Source: Leptasterias polaris (Eukaryota > Echinodermata > Asteroidea > Forcipulatida > Asteriidae). Taken from it: a stretch of 64,000 nucleotides of DNA. This document shows, one piece after another, positions 39,955 through 47,274 of the stretch. Position numbers and translations under genes: made by a program. Each line of letters opens with the position of its first letter. Within the stretch, counting starts at the first letter, position 1. The stretch covers positions 2,626,501 through 2,690,500 of the forward strand of contig JAZGTN010000003.1 of the NCBI GenBank assembly GCA_037783415.1. Direction: 5' to 3'. The notes beneath the pieces are model-generated. The model was given only the letters and a program-made list of their open reading frames with translations. It did no database searches and was not told where the DNA came from.

Positions 39955-42900
39955 CATAGCTTACACTACACAGTCGCCCATATGAATATATGGGAAGAAG
40001 TAGTGAAGAGAAAATGATTGACTCACATTTATTTAGATATACATTTTTTGTTGTATAGATAGTTTTTTGAGATACTGGAGGCTAGAGAAGTTTCAAATAT
40101 TCTGTTTACACTCTTGAACTAGAGTTTGAGATGTTGAATAATCACTAGATCTACTTTTGCTCTTTCACAGCATCAAGGGTAACAAATCCCATAACGGCAC
40201 CCTGTCACCCAAGACCCCATTTGCAAGTACGCCCAATTCAACCCGGAGCCCTGGACGCACCCAGATTGTTGCCGCTCTGACTAATCTAAGAATCAGTAAT
40301 GAGGAGCTTCGGAACTACGTCCAGATTCAGAAGTCTGAGCTGGAGAGGCAGAAGAGGGCACTCACTAAGGCCCAGAAAGAGAAGGTACATGTTTGATAGA
40401 CTGTCCCTCACCTTCATCCTTTGATGCTTCCGTGTTACCAAATAACAATAATATCAATAATAATGATACTCGGTACTTAGCGCTCAATATTTTGTTGGTG
40501 TGCAGAGCTACATTTCAATTTTCAAGACCAATTTATTTTGCACCTTGTCTAGGTTTGCAAGGTGATGTGGCGCACTCTGCAGCCAACCATTTCAGAAATT
40601 CAGGGGCAAACCCCTTTTCTTAATAATAAGTGTTTCTGGGTTCATTAATGTACATATCAACACACAGGACCGAAGGCTTAGCGTCCCATCCGAAGGTGGA
40701 ATCAATCTTGGTGAAGTGTCTTGCTCAATGACACATGTACATGTAGTGTCAAGACCAGGACTCGAACCCACACTCTGCTGATAAAACACCAGAACTTTAG
40801 TACGGTGTGCTAGACCACTTGGCCATGACACGTTTCTTTCATTCTTGATTTCAGGATGAGGAACTTAAAAAAGTGGCTAATACCATTGAGAAGAAATCTG
40901 AAGATATGGATACAATGAGGGATAGGTTGATACAGGTAAAGGTCCCAGAATATCATAATAATAATTATAATATTGGGGTCTTATATAGTGCATGGTCCAA
41001 CAATAAGGTGCTCAAGGCACTGGAACAAAGAGAAACACTTCTTAAAAGTTGTTGAACCATGAGACCCATGTTTTTAACACCTTATAAGGATTTACAAGGG
41101 TGCTGCGGCGCACTTGGCAGCCATTGCCAGAAGTATCGGGCAAACCCCTTATGTTTGCGATAAGTATTACTGTGTTTTTTTTAAAAGGTGCATTACACAA
41201 TACGCCTTTACGTCCCATCCGAATGACAAATCAATAATGGTTAAGTGTCTTGCTTAAGGACACAAGTGTCAAGACCAGGTCTCGAACCCACACTCTGCTG
41301 ATCAAAAACACCAGAGCTGAGTCCAGTGTGCTAGTAGATAGTTCAGCCACGACACGCCAAGCAGAGAAGGACCCTAATATGCTATTTATACTCTAGGTGT
41401 ATTCTCTGTTACAAATTTGAAGTGAAGAATTTGCCTCAGTTGAATTGTTCTCATTTTTGGGCAGATATTTTGGCACAGATCTCCGTTTTGATGATTGGCA
41501 ATAAAATGCTTGAGTGTGAACTGGGGCAATGTGTGAACTGGGTCAATAGTGTTAACATTACTACCGGGTTGCCATTCTATACACTGCATATAAAGAAACT
41601 ACACAAAACAATAAACCTATACTGTGTAACAATGTAAGTCCTAAGTAATAGATACAAGCCCAATTGATACTCTGACTAACCATGCATGGGTTATAGAGAT
41701 TGCTTGATTCTCGCATGTGTATTTTAATATTGAGGTCAGTTGGTAATTATTCAACTATTTACAATGACCACAGTCGATGGTTCAACAATTTGACAATTTT
41801 TAATTAACTCTTTCATTAAGTCAACTGTCTGTAACAAATCTGAATATGCATTCCTCCCACTAAAGGACCACCTTGCTCAAGTAGAAGAGCTCCAGCAGCA
41901 GACATCAAGGTTGCGCACCACTGAGGGAGCCCTTCAGGAACGCCTACTCGACAAAGACTCTGAGCTGAGAGAGATTCAACAGAGCATGACTCAATGGAAG
42001 GAGGAGACTGCACTCAAGATGGCCAAGAAGTTTGAGGAAGAACTCAGCAGAGAACTTGAAATGTAAAAACTGCTTCCTTTCCAGAAAGGTTTTCTCTCAC
42101 TACTCTATCTAAGATAAATTGGTCTCTGATTGTGATTGAAAATTTGCAAAAGTAAATGTTCAGATACGAAGAGTTTGCTCATTTAGTTGGTCTATGAATC
42201 AAAATCAAACTTGGCTCTCTGTACCATCTGCTTTGTCCTTTGTTCGTTTTAATTATGACTTGCATCCTACTAACTCTGGTGTCTGAAGTCAAATCTTCAG
42301 AAAAAAAGTTTGGGTAAACTATAAAAAGAAAGATTGGCTAAAACAGCACATGCACAACTTTCTCTGGGCTGACACTTACACAAGTGCTCTACTAACTTGG
42401 CTGCTGAGCCCCAATACAGGCAGTTTCCTTAGCTGTTCTTGAGGCCAGTCAGAAGTGATAAAATTAATAACTATGATCATGCCCAAGTTACTAGACAGCC
42501 TGGGAAGCAGCAGTAAAGGCATCACCATCATTGGATACAGAAACCAAAAAACAGCACTGCAAACATTTCCTTGCTGCTGTAAAACCACCTTGTGCAGGTT
42601 CTGTATTTCAAATATAGAATTCCTTGTTTTTCAAGACATTGTGACTAATTTTGACCCCATGTCATTATTTCCAGTCGCCTTCAGGAGCAGATCAGCAAGA
42701 GAGATGGGTCGTCCTTCCGAGGCAGTCAGACAGATCTCAGATCCAGACATTCATCCGTAAGTCCTTAATATTAATTCAAACCTTGAATGCTGATTTTAAA
42801 AGCCCTTCTCTTTTTTATACCCATGTATACTTGTAGCAACAGCAGCTTCTTGATAGCTAGATGTATGTATGCTAGTGTATCGAATAGTGTGTTATAAAAC

Positions 42901-44566
42901 AAATATTGACTGTTTGTACTTGTTCTAAGTATACTTTTATTAACACAGTTATGGTGCCGGTATGTGAATTCAGAGGTTCTGCAAAAATGTCCTTAAGCCA
43001 TAACATTTTCTTGAAAGAAGTAAAGCTAGTCACCAAATAGAAAAGGAAATAGTCCACTTTGTGTCCAAACCTGTAGTTTATATTTTTGTGTAGCACAGAA
43101 TCTGTAAACCTCCTGAATTAAACATCTGAGAGGTGCTGTGTCTAGAACAAGGGGAAACTCAGGCTTGAGGGCCATTTTCAGGAACTTTTTTTAGTTTTGT
43201 GAAATTTCATCCCTGTGGTGTTTATTTGTATCAGGGTAACGTCAGTCCTTCCACCAACTCCTCCGCAAGTGATGCTTCAACCATTCGCCTTCTCAAGCAT
43301 CTCCAAGAGAGGGTAAAACAGCTGAGGACAGAGAACATGAGCCTTAGAAGGAGCAGTAGAGGACCTCTTGACACCTCGGGAGAGGATCAGGTTAGTCTTC
43401 ACTCCAGCAGGAGCACAGGGGTAAGGTCCTGGACCAAAATTTCATAGAGCTGCTTAGTATAAAAAGTAGCTTATAAGATGCACAATACAATCCTTCAAAC
43501 CAGAGTATAGTTAACAGCCAAAAAAACCTTTCCATATGTTTCATCAGTTAGTGGTATTCTGCTTATTTTTGCTTAGCAGAAAATTGTTAAGCAATTTTGT
43601 CTGCTTAATTAAGTTTAAGAAATTGGCTCCTGGATTTTGAGAACTGTGGGGCACACTAAGACTAAAATGATCCATGCTATTCAGTAAGTTTTCACAGCCC
43701 ACAACAAACTATGGTTTGCGGTAACTATTTGGAAATAGTCTCTTTACAAGTTGTACTGGTTGTGAAAAGAACCAATGGTGTTGTAACAACTTGATGTTTC
43801 GATCAGTATGCTCTGATTGTCTTCAGGAGAAAAACATTGAGCCATCATGATTTTTATAGGCCTTTATAATTATGTCACACAAAAAATCTCAAGTTAATTT
43901 TGTAGTTGTTGTATTTGGGATAATTAGTGAATAATTAATTTTAGTATCATTCTTCACCTATTGTCATATTTTAACTTATTTTTTGAGTCCTGAAGAAAAA
44001 AATTTTCCTTGGGCTCCTTGGGCGATTTGCACTTTAAGGCATAATTAATTTTCAGAGACAACTGATTTATCTTTTACATCATCGTATTCTAGGTCTTTTA
44101 AAGTTGTTGTCTTGAGTTCTTTAGTTGTGATGAAATCATCAAGTTGACGTTAGTTAGTTAGTGCAACCCTCCTTGGGTGAAATCAAACTTGTCTATTTTA
44201 ATAATTTTCAATGAAACATTGTTCTCCATTGTAGAGCAATGACAAAGACCATCTGGTCTATCAGTTACAGCAGAAAGTCAAACTCCTTGAGCGTCAGCTT
44301 CAGGTAGCCGAGGAACGGTGCCGAGAGAACGCCATCTCTGCCAGCGAGAAATCATCTGAGAATAGCCGTCTACAGGGCGCCCTCACCCAGCAAACCAAAG
44401 TAAATTAAATTCTTGTTATCTCCAATTATTCATCTTGCTCTGTATGCAGCACTTTTATATGATTATTTTTGTTTTCCTCCATTTTTCCCATCAGGAGTTG
44501 ATGAAGATGGAAAGAGCGTACTCCAAATTATCAACACCGCCTCCTCGTACTCCAGTACGTCTGTGA
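9497..44566 (+). CDS. ITPRID/KRAP-like protein with long C-terminal coiled coil (21 exons visible, 5' incomplete)
   Basis: Exons: 9497-15085, 16437-16674, 17574-17651, 23279-23391, 23910-24078, 27572-27742, 29363-29491, 30166-30480, 31056-31151, 31797-31898, 32458-32640, 33624-33710, 33799-33930, 39346-39560, 40171-40384, 40855-40935, 41866-42062, 42675-42756, 43235-43420, 44235-44399, 44495-44566 (TGA). Junctions are AG/GT and keep one open frame of about 2,870 residues. The N-terminal part has three blocks in ITPRID2/TESPA1 order: an Arg/Ala-Trp block (RQRAAAWN), a KWVDQTR block, and an acidic stretch leading to LIDLGFAGSNMGIPARFL. Family members bind IP3 receptors and actin and position ER calcium-release sites. 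The long rod is not part of the vertebrate proteins as I know them, so function is inferred from the head only. No in-frame ATG precedes 9942, so 5' exons are missing. A split into two genes is possible but no internal stop or start supports it. Confidence 0.65.
15764..15807. repeat. Short hairpin AAACCACAAGGG/CCCTTGTGGTTT
   Basis: Perfect 12-bp arms. The same AACCACAAGGGAAACTGA word occurs at about 47281, also next to a tRNA-like sequence, so both may belong to one SINE-like family. Confidence 0.6.
15985..16090 (+). repeat. tRNA-derived SINE-like element
   Basis: An A-box-like AACTTAGTTGGGAGAGCAC and a B-box GGTTCAAACCC (16042-16052) are spaced as in a tRNA. They are followed by TAGTCAATTTTGCTTTGTTC, shared with the minus-strand copy near 47.35 kb. 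No good acceptor stem, so not a functional tRNA. Confidence 0.6.
16166..16378. repeat. 50-bp minisatellite, about 4 copies
   Basis: The unit includes TAATGCTTCATGGAGAGTGA then AYTGACCAATAGCAATATTT. Copies start every 50 bp. It lies 60 bp before an exon. Confidence 0.95.
16437..16674 (+). CDS. Exon: basic linker into rod
   Basis: Joined to the head exon the frame reads GR/DKNEPLYSKDEDG and continues through a basic patch (GGKKKKKRAV) to MATIKEL. Phase 2 in, phase 0 out at GTGAGT. The basic patch could be a nuclear-localisation or lipid/actin-contact segment; that is a guess. A 50-bp minisatellite ends about 60 bp upstream. Confidence 0.75.
17335..17470 (+). repeat. Dispersed repeat R3, copy 1
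   Basis: GGTTTTCCTCCCACATCTAA and flanking words recur at 31985-32130 (GGTTTTCCTCTCACATCTAA). This resembles the common marine-invertebrate GTGGGTTTTCTCC-type repeat. Confidence 0.5.
17574..17651 (+). CDS. Exon: start of coiled coil
   Basis: Twenty-six codons, phase 0 at both ends, reading RATETKMKRKLDELESSFEE and on to STKKQ. Heptad-like Leu/Ile spacing with alternating Lys and Glu indicates coiled coil. Confidence 0.7.
18103..18345. mobile_element. MITE family M1, about 45-bp terminal inverted repeats
   Basis: The left end GGGCCAATTTCATGGAGCTG continues CTTAAGCACAAAATTTGC; the right end is its complement. Related diverged copies lie at 26072-26236 and 43437-43635. Confidence 0.85.
18405..18630 (-). 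mobile_element. tRNA-derived SINE family S1, truncated
   Basis: Shares CACCTTGTAA, CCCCTTTTCTTAA, ATGCATTACACAACA and AAGTGTCTTGCTCAAGG with the longer copies at 40.4-41.4 kb and 62.3 kb, same orientation. The tRNA head is eroded. Confidence 0.7.
22251..22310. repeat. Inverted repeat ACACACACTACG/CGTAGTGTGTGT
   Basis: Arms of about 12-15 bp around a 30-bp loop inside the CRE-rich block; a small insertion or terminal structure. Confidence 0.6.
23154..23239. repeat. Two adjacent terminal hairpins
   Basis: 23154-23187 pairs AGGTGTTCGGAGC with GCTCCGAACACCT; 23210-23239 pairs AGGTGTTCCGGGC with GCCCGAACACCT. Each is followed by CTAA, reminiscent of a Helitron 3' hairpin plus CTRR, but simple inverted-repeat ends explain them equally well. 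Confidence 0.75.
23279..23391 (+). CDS. Exon: coiled coil
   Basis: Encodes VALSDLKNLRDAVHRNKRDI and on to ERADGM, phase 0 in and phase 2 out (ATGAG/GTATGA). The acceptor lies 39 bp after two short hairpins that end the CRE-rich repeat block. Confidence 0.75.
23910..24078 (+). CDS. Exon: coiled coil resembling KRAP C-terminal coil
   Basis: Encodes SELMVLEYQRDQARRELQDL then EQSID and a polar tail ending GFSPKE. The RRELQDLEQ segment resembles the short C-terminal coil of vertebrate ITPRID2 (an MELQDLELQLEE-type stretch), which supports head and coil belonging to one gene. Phase 2 in, phase 0 out. Confidence 0.75.
24116..24262. mobile_element. MITE family M2, copy A
   Basis: Ends AGCTCGATTTCACAAAG and TTGTGAAATAGGCCC are inverted; the interior includes GTGACATCACACTTTGCTTAG. 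Same family as 28937-29060, 29946-30090 and 32802-33107. It begins 37 bp after an exon donor. Confidence 0.75.
24270..25078 (+). mobile_element. LINE 3' fragment, L2/CR1-like
   Basis: Contains the end of the reverse-transcriptase frame, a 3' UTR and a tail GCGCTTTGAGGTATTTTTAC...GGCGCCATATAAATGC followed by (ATT)n. Such tails are typical of L2/CR1-group elements. 5'-truncated, directly after a MITE. Confidence 0.85.
24299..24856 (+). pseudogene. Reverse transcriptase C-terminal fragment
   Basis: Reads VRLVHAFVTSRLDACNSLLY, then LQRVQNAAARLVLRTSRRTH, LHWLPVRKRITFKILLITYK and YQWNHLPTNLRQAESLNTFK. These are the conserved C-terminal blocks of L2/CR1-type ORF2 downstream of the palm. The catalytic YADD region is absent. 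About 180 codons stay open, suggesting a fairly young insertion. Confidence 0.85.
25080..26068. other. Intron sequence, nothing recognised
   Basis: AT-rich, no coding exon fitting the gene's phase and no clear repeat end. Includes a tRNA B-box-like GGTTTGAATCC at 25750 without a convincing partner. Confidence 0.4.
26072..26236. mobile_element. MITE family M1, diverged copy
   Basis: Ends CTCAATTTCATAGAGCTAC and AAGCAGCTCTGTGAAATTGAG are inverted and match the M1 ends at 18103-18345. Confidence 0.7.
26269..27540. mobile_element. 1.27 kb terminal-inverted-repeat element with GTATAAACCGC subterminal repeats
   Basis: The left end TACCGTAATTTCCGGAATAT continues AAACCGC; the right end (27514-27540) is its perfect complement over 27 bp. 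GCGTATAAACCGC-like words recur several times just inside both ends. Interior: a 3-copy tandem repeat at 26700-26880 and no intact transposase. A TA target duplication is possible because the end is TA, but this cannot be separated from the palindrome. Superfamily not assigned. Confidence 0.85.
26700..26882. repeat. Tandem repeat inside the TIR element, 3 copies
   Basis: The unit contains GATTGGCCGATCGCGTGAAT then AATTATGACGTAGTGCTTCT; about 58 bp. Confidence 0.85.
27572..27742 (+). CDS. Exon: coiled coil
   Basis: Fifty-seven codons, phase 0 both ends: VIAVFKERDELKMRV through SPIERSELERQLSS to MDSLQE. The 3' end of a 1.27 kb mobile element lies only 31 bp upstream, so the pyrimidine tract and probably the branch point fall in the gap or in the element. 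Confidence 0.75.
27910..28064. mobile_element. Foldback MITE, about 65-bp arms
   Basis: Left arm CGATCCATTAAGCCACGCCC...TTGACCAATCACAACCGCGA, right arm its imperfect complement ending GGGCTTAATGGATCG. The loop is about 25 bp. Confidence 0.85.
28078..28345 (-). repeat. Dispersed repeat family R1, copy 2
   Basis: Reverse complement of the 3555-3895 copy; its outer end reads GGTATACCTTTGGTAATTAC. Confidence 0.65.
28937..29058. mobile_element. MITE family M2, copy B (3' end lost)
   Basis: Begins GGGCTCGATTTCATAAAGAG and carries GTGATGTCACAAAACAAATC; it breaks into an (ATA/ATAATA) microsatellite. Confidence 0.7.
29060..29335 (-). mobile_element. SINE with LINE-like tail
   Basis: Read on the minus strand, it runs GGGGTATAAATGGGTACCTG...GGCGCTCCACGG-type sequence to TAAAGCGCATTGATGCG...GCGCTATATAAGAACTAG and an (ATT)n-like tail. 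The end resembles the tail of the LINE at 24.3-25.1 kb. Confidence 0.55.
29363..29491 (+). CDS. Exon: coiled coil
   Basis: Forty-three codons, phase 0: ELEESRHNVEDLLNQKVNLT and on to ELHVE, followed by GTAAAA. Confidence 0.75.
29946..30090. mobile_element. MITE family M2, copy C (complete)
   Basis: Ends GGCTCGATTTTACAAAGAG and CTTTGTGAAATCAAGCC are inverted; 145 bp. It lies 75 bp upstream of an exon. Confidence 0.8.
30166..30480 (+). CDS. Exon: coiled coil (105 codons)
   Basis: Phase 0 both ends, from ERNKLLEQLNGKLQKEVETL to KEKDQDIEN, donor GTAAGT. Dense Glu/Lys/Leu/Gln heptads without proline make this the most typical rod segment. Confidence 0.8.
31056..31151 (+). CDS. Exon: coiled coil
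   Basis: Thirty-two codons, phase 0: LKLSMEKEKRETLAVQDKKT then SELMMITKRSLT, donor GTAAGT. Confidence 0.65.
31242..31353. mobile_element. Foldback MITE, about 31-bp arms
   Basis: Left arm CGCCAGGTGGCAGCAGACTT then ACCAGGTAAAT; the right arm is its near complement. It sits 90 bp after a donor site. Confidence 0.85.
31797..31898 (+). CDS. Exon: coiled coil
   Basis: Thirty-four codons, phase 0: EREEDLRAVKSQLVQQTEES to EQIEDK, donor GTAAGC. Confidence 0.65.
31985..32130 (+). repeat. Dispersed repeat R3, copy 2
   Basis: Matches 17335-17470 around the CCTC-CACATCTAAAACTGA word. Confidence 0.5.
32230..32430 (+). repeat. Dispersed repeat R4, copy 1
   Basis: TTTTACTGGACCAGAA, ACAAGACYGGAATCAAAA, GAACAAGCACTAA and ATCTCATTTGT recur in order at 36625-36785. 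Confidence 0.65.
32458..32640 (+). CDS. Exon: charged coiled coil
   Basis: Sixty-one codons, phase 0: VKSAVEKERQERDEEYTRRR to TVTVLKE. Very rich in Arg, Lys and Glu, as in a single alpha-helix or coiled coil. A dispersed repeat (32230-32430) ends 28 bp upstream. Confidence 0.75.
32802..33107. mobile_element. MITE family M2, copy D, split by a nested foldback
   Basis: The outer ends GGGCTCGGTTTTACAAG and TTTTTGTGAAACTGAGC belong to M2. The middle, about 32899-33068, is another inverted repeat (GGCAATTTTTTCAGGC, GGAGGCAACCAAC and complements). The second element inserted into the first. Confidence 0.7.
33624..33710 (+). CDS. Probable small exon, proline/basic linker
   Basis: An AG at 33623 and a GTAAGC donor after 33710 bound 29 open codons: ITENDNTGSAPRSVRSKPPP then IATTKNYID. 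The phase (0/0) fits the exons on both sides. It would put a flexible, basic, proline-containing hinge in the rod. The pyrimidine tract is weak and about 20 bp away; the alternative acceptor at 33630 would break the frame. Confidence 0.5.
33799..33930 (+). CDS. Exon: coiled coil
   Basis: Forty-four codons, phase 0: ELDKVREENLAAGREKVEAV to QLREQLAT, donor GTAAGA. The next intron is 5.4 kb. Confidence 0.75.
34139..34193. repeat. (AATTC)n pentanucleotide microsatellite
   Basis: About ten units of ATTCA, interrupted once near 34160. Confidence 0.95.
36625..36785 (+). repeat. Dispersed repeat R4, copy 2
   Basis: Diverged copy of 32230-32430 in the same orientation. Confidence 0.6.
37188..37381. 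mobile_element. Foldback MITE, about 47-bp arms
   Basis: Left arm TATAGTATAGACTTGTGGAC...AATGTTTGTTGCGGTGAT, right arm the imperfect complement ending CAAGTCTACTTATAG. The loop holds another CTCTCTCGCAATATCCCGCGAG-type palindrome. Confidence 0.8.
39346..39560 (+). CDS. Exon: coiled coil then globular-looking segment
   Basis: Starts ENLLEMDKLRHKLRQQEEEL and passes into a less helical stretch, ILAEINEECRRTAAVIGTTP, ending LNIS. Phase 0 in, phase 2 out. The cysteine-containing segment is unlike the rest of the rod. Confidence 0.75.
39631..39702 (-). repeat. tRNA-like pseudogene or SINE head
   Basis: The minus strand has the A-box TAGCTCAGCTGGTAGAGCAC and B-box GGTTCAAATCC at tRNA spacing. The acceptor and anticodon stems do not pair, so a functional tRNA is unlikely. 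Confidence 0.6.
39928..39955. repeat. Poly(T) run of about 28
   Basis: Uninterrupted T tract inside an intron; may be the tail of a minus-strand retroelement. Confidence 0.9.
40171..40384 (+). CDS. Exon: Ser/Thr-Pro linker and coil
   Basis: Encodes a basic linker with repeated S/T-P sites (TLSPKTPFASTPNSTRSPGR), then a coil (VAALTNLRISNEELRNYVQI) ending AQKEK. The S/T-P cluster is a plausible target of proline-directed kinases. Phase 2 in, phase 0 out. Confidence 0.75.
40433..40832 (-). mobile_element. tRNA-derived SINE family S1, full copy 1
   Basis: The minus strand starts CGTGTCATGGCCAAGTGGTC (A-box), has GGTTCGAGTCC (B-box, 40758-40768), a body with CTTAAGCAA/TTGAGCAAGACACTT and GATGGGACG, and ends in an (ATT)n-like tail. 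Confidence 0.85.
40855..40935 (+). CDS. Exon: coiled coil between two SINEs
   Basis: Twenty-seven codons, phase 0: DEELKKVANTIEKKSEDMDT then MRDRLIQ. SINE copies in the same (minus) orientation lie on both sides, one ending about 22 bp before the exon. Confidence 0.7.
40955..41357 (-). mobile_element. tRNA-derived SINE family S1, full copy 2
   Basis: Same structure and orientation as copy 1, with head GGCGTGTCGTGGCTGAAC and B-box GGTTCGAGACC (about 41278-41288). Starts about 20 bp after the exon at 40855-40935. Confidence 0.85.
41866..42062 (+). CDS. Exon: coiled coil
   Basis: DHLAQVEELQQQTSRLRTTE to EEELSRELE; phase 0 in, phase 2 out at AT/GTAAAA. Read-through would stop at once. Confidence 0.75.
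42675..42756 (+). CDS. Exon: short polar segment
   Basis: RLQEQISKRDGSSFRGSQTD to RSRHSS; phase 2 in, phase 0 out at GTAAGT. Confidence 0.65.
43235..43420 (+). CDS. Exon: coil with two in-frame donors
   Basis: GNVSPSTNSSASDAST, then coil IRLLKHLQERVKQLRTENMS. Donors after 43390 (CAG/GTTAGT) and 43420 (GGG/GTAAGG) are both phase 0, so a 10-codon alternative end (VSLHSSRSTG) is possible. Confidence 0.7.
43437..43635. mobile_element. MITE family M1, diverged copy
   Basis: Begins AAATTTCATAGAGCTGCTTA and ends AATTAAGTTTAAGAAATTGG, matching M1 ends. Starts about 17 bp after the donor at 43420. Confidence 0.65.
43680..43880 (+). repeat. Dispersed repeat R5, copy 1
   Basis: GTTTCGATCAGTATGCTCTG and TCTTCAGGAG recur at 58820-58985 with a similar upstream GGTTSTGAGAAGAA-type sequence. 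Confidence 0.6.
44235..44399 (+). CDS. Exon: coiled coil
   Basis: Fifty-five codons, phase 0: SNDKDHLVYQLQQKVKLLER to GALTQQTK, donor GTAAAT. Confidence 0.75.
44495..44566 (+). CDS. Terminal exon
   Basis: Encodes ELMKMERAYSKLSTPPPRTP then VRL and TGA at 44564-44566. The TPPPRTP end is a possible SH3/WW or proline-directed kinase site. Confidence 0.7.
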   Translation, partial: ELMKMERAYSKLSTPPPRTPVRL

Positions 44567-45631
44567 ACGATGATGTAAAATCAAGATTCATAAATCATCG
44601 CTGAGTCATGAGGTACCGGTCAAAATGAGGACAAAGGTCAAAGTGATCAAGTTAATTCTTTAAGACCCACATAGACCTTTACATTTTATCACCACCATCT
44701 TTGCTGTGTACCTTGTGTACCGTAGCAATCTAGAAGATTGATATTCATTATGCAAAAAAAAGGTGCCTGACTTTTTCCCCTGTGAGCAACAGTTTGGTTA
44801 TTTTCGGAAAAACAAGATGGCCACTTCAGTATTTGTCTGTTGATTCTGGGGATTTTAGGGTGTAATATCAACCAAACTGTGACTCTTACATTGATCGGAC
44901 ATGCAACTTTGTTATTGGGAAAAAGGGGGGAAACTGCCAAGAAGACAAGAAAGATGTTTAGCGTTTTCCACTTTTCAGAGTCATTTGCTGGAAAAAAAAA
45001 GAGAAAATCAGCTGAGAAGTTGCATTCCTGATTGATACCTAGGGATTTTTATTTTTTTATTTTTCTGTTTGAACTTCTTCCTCAATGGATCCTACTATCC
45101 AGGGCCAACTCAACAACACACAAAATTGCTTTGCACAGGAAAGTTTAGCTTGGCAAGACAGGTTACCAATGTTATGAACTGTACTCAGTACTGTTCATAC
45201 TGGTTCCCTGGTCATTCTCGCTTAGAGATTGGATTGTAACTTAGTAATATTTGATCTTATAAAGCAGCATTAAGGAGTCGAAAAAATGACAAAAAAAACT
45301 AAACAAATACTTGTACTGTAGGGTAACCCTAAAAAAGTTTTGCACTTGGGATATGCCTTTTTCTTTTTAGTGCACATTTGACGGTATGAAGAACATAAAG
45401 TTACCGGTATATATAATAGAACGAGAGGGTGTACAAAACAATGTGTCACGGCCCGACAAGAAGCATTTTGGGCAATTGAGAAAATGGTGTTGACCCATCA
45501 TATAACACAGGTCACTCACCAGTTCTTATAACCACCATTTTGTATGTGGACATCTGTATGTAATTTACTCATAAGGAGTCGAGCTCATGGTGGGACGGCG
45601 CAGTGAGTTGTGTATCTCCCTCAAGTATCTC

Positions 45632-45861
45632 TATAGACCTTTCTATTGCAACGTCACAGCCCAAGTTTTTGCCAACCGAGGCTGGAAAACTATGGAAAGC
45701 CAAAAAACAGATAGCCTTAGTTTGTAGCAATGTTACACAAATATTCTAAGATAATGTTGAATTTTTTAGAAACCTTTTTTTAACACGATTGAATGTTTTG
45801 CTAACATTCGGCTGTCCATGCCAACCAGCGCACTTTGTTTATCAACAATGGAAAGGTCTAT
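45632..45861. mobile_element. Short TIR element, TATAGACCTTTC ends
   Basis: Ends TATAGACCTTTCTATTG and AATGGAAAGGTCTATTA are inverted; 230 bp. The TATAGACC start recalls the 59491-59755 element. Confidence 0.65.
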
Positions 45862-47274
45862 TACTATGTGGAGAAGAATGACTTAGAGCTTTAGAACAGC
45901 GCCCTCTTGGGACTGGAGTTGAAAGGAATGCACTTTTTTCCTCCTAATTATACAACTCACTTTTTATAACTGAAGTTTCTGAAAAGAAACTTGGTGATCT
46001 ATTTCATCGAGAGAAAAACCTTGAAGAAACTTTAAATTGCTGGCAATTAAGGGTTTCGGATTTTTCAGCACTTCAAACATCCACAACCTAACACAGGGTA
46101 TTTTATGTGTTGTTCAAGTTACTTTCCACTTGTAACAATGTGTGTCTATTTCAAAATGTGTGTGCTATGAATTAATTATGTGTTCAGAGTTTATGTTTTG
46201 ATTGCTGTTTGTATAAATTGATGTGAAGTTTGAATTTTGTTTTAATGGTGTTCTTTTTGGGGGGTTGACTCATGGTATTCAAGTAGTTTTCCAAGTGTGC
46301 CTATACTGTTTGGAAATAGACTATCATAGTTAATTTTGTAAGATTATTTTTCATACATTCCCACCTTTTTACATCACTGAAATTGATTGTAGACAAAGCA
46401 AGATTTATAGTAATATAAAAATCATATTTTAGAATTTTACCATCAAGTGTAATTTTGAATGCAGAAATTTATTTTGTAAATAATAGAATGAAGTATTTAT
46501 TGTTGTATTAATGATTGTAATGTTTCTAGAAATGAGGAGCAGTCGTTGGAAGTATTTTTATGCAACAGTTCTATTGGTTTTGAGTGGAAAAATATAACTA
46601 TTAAGATTCTTTATATATAACAGCACTTTGCAGTTAGTGAAAAAAGCCCATTCCAAAATATATGCTTTCAGATATTGATTGTGTGTGAAATTTTTTACTG
46701 TGTTTTTGAAACGTAAAGGGATGGTACGGTATCAGTTTTCACAAGTGTACATTCATCAGATTTGAAGATTTGGCAAAAAGAATGCCAAATTAAAGTAATT
46801 GTTCACTCAGAAAATGGAAGTATCTTCCAGGGTTTGGTAATGATGATGGTGTACAGAACAAGGCTGATTCCAAAATGGCAGCTACAGCTACGGCTACGAC
46901 TGTTGCTAAGGTTGTTGCTGAGGACATCGTATATTTCAAGGGATGATGACACTATGATTCAGCCAATTCGGACACTGCCAAAGGCATGTGCGAGTTAGAT
47001 TTTGAACAATTTCTGGTACAATGACTTGATTAATTAAGTGAACACTCAAATTGGATTTTCCAGACTAAATACAGTGTTGCTACATGGTTCAGGGCAAGCT
47101 TATGTACAGCAACCCCAAGATAGGCAAAGCCTGGTAATGTTATACACATTCGTTCAGATTTGTGTGTGGATGTAAGCCTCCTCTTTTCGTAGGCCACCTC
47201 TTTTACGTAGGCCTAACTATACAAAAGCTTGCCCTGAACCATGGCATGGGTTAACTGTCTGTAGTCAAATTCAA

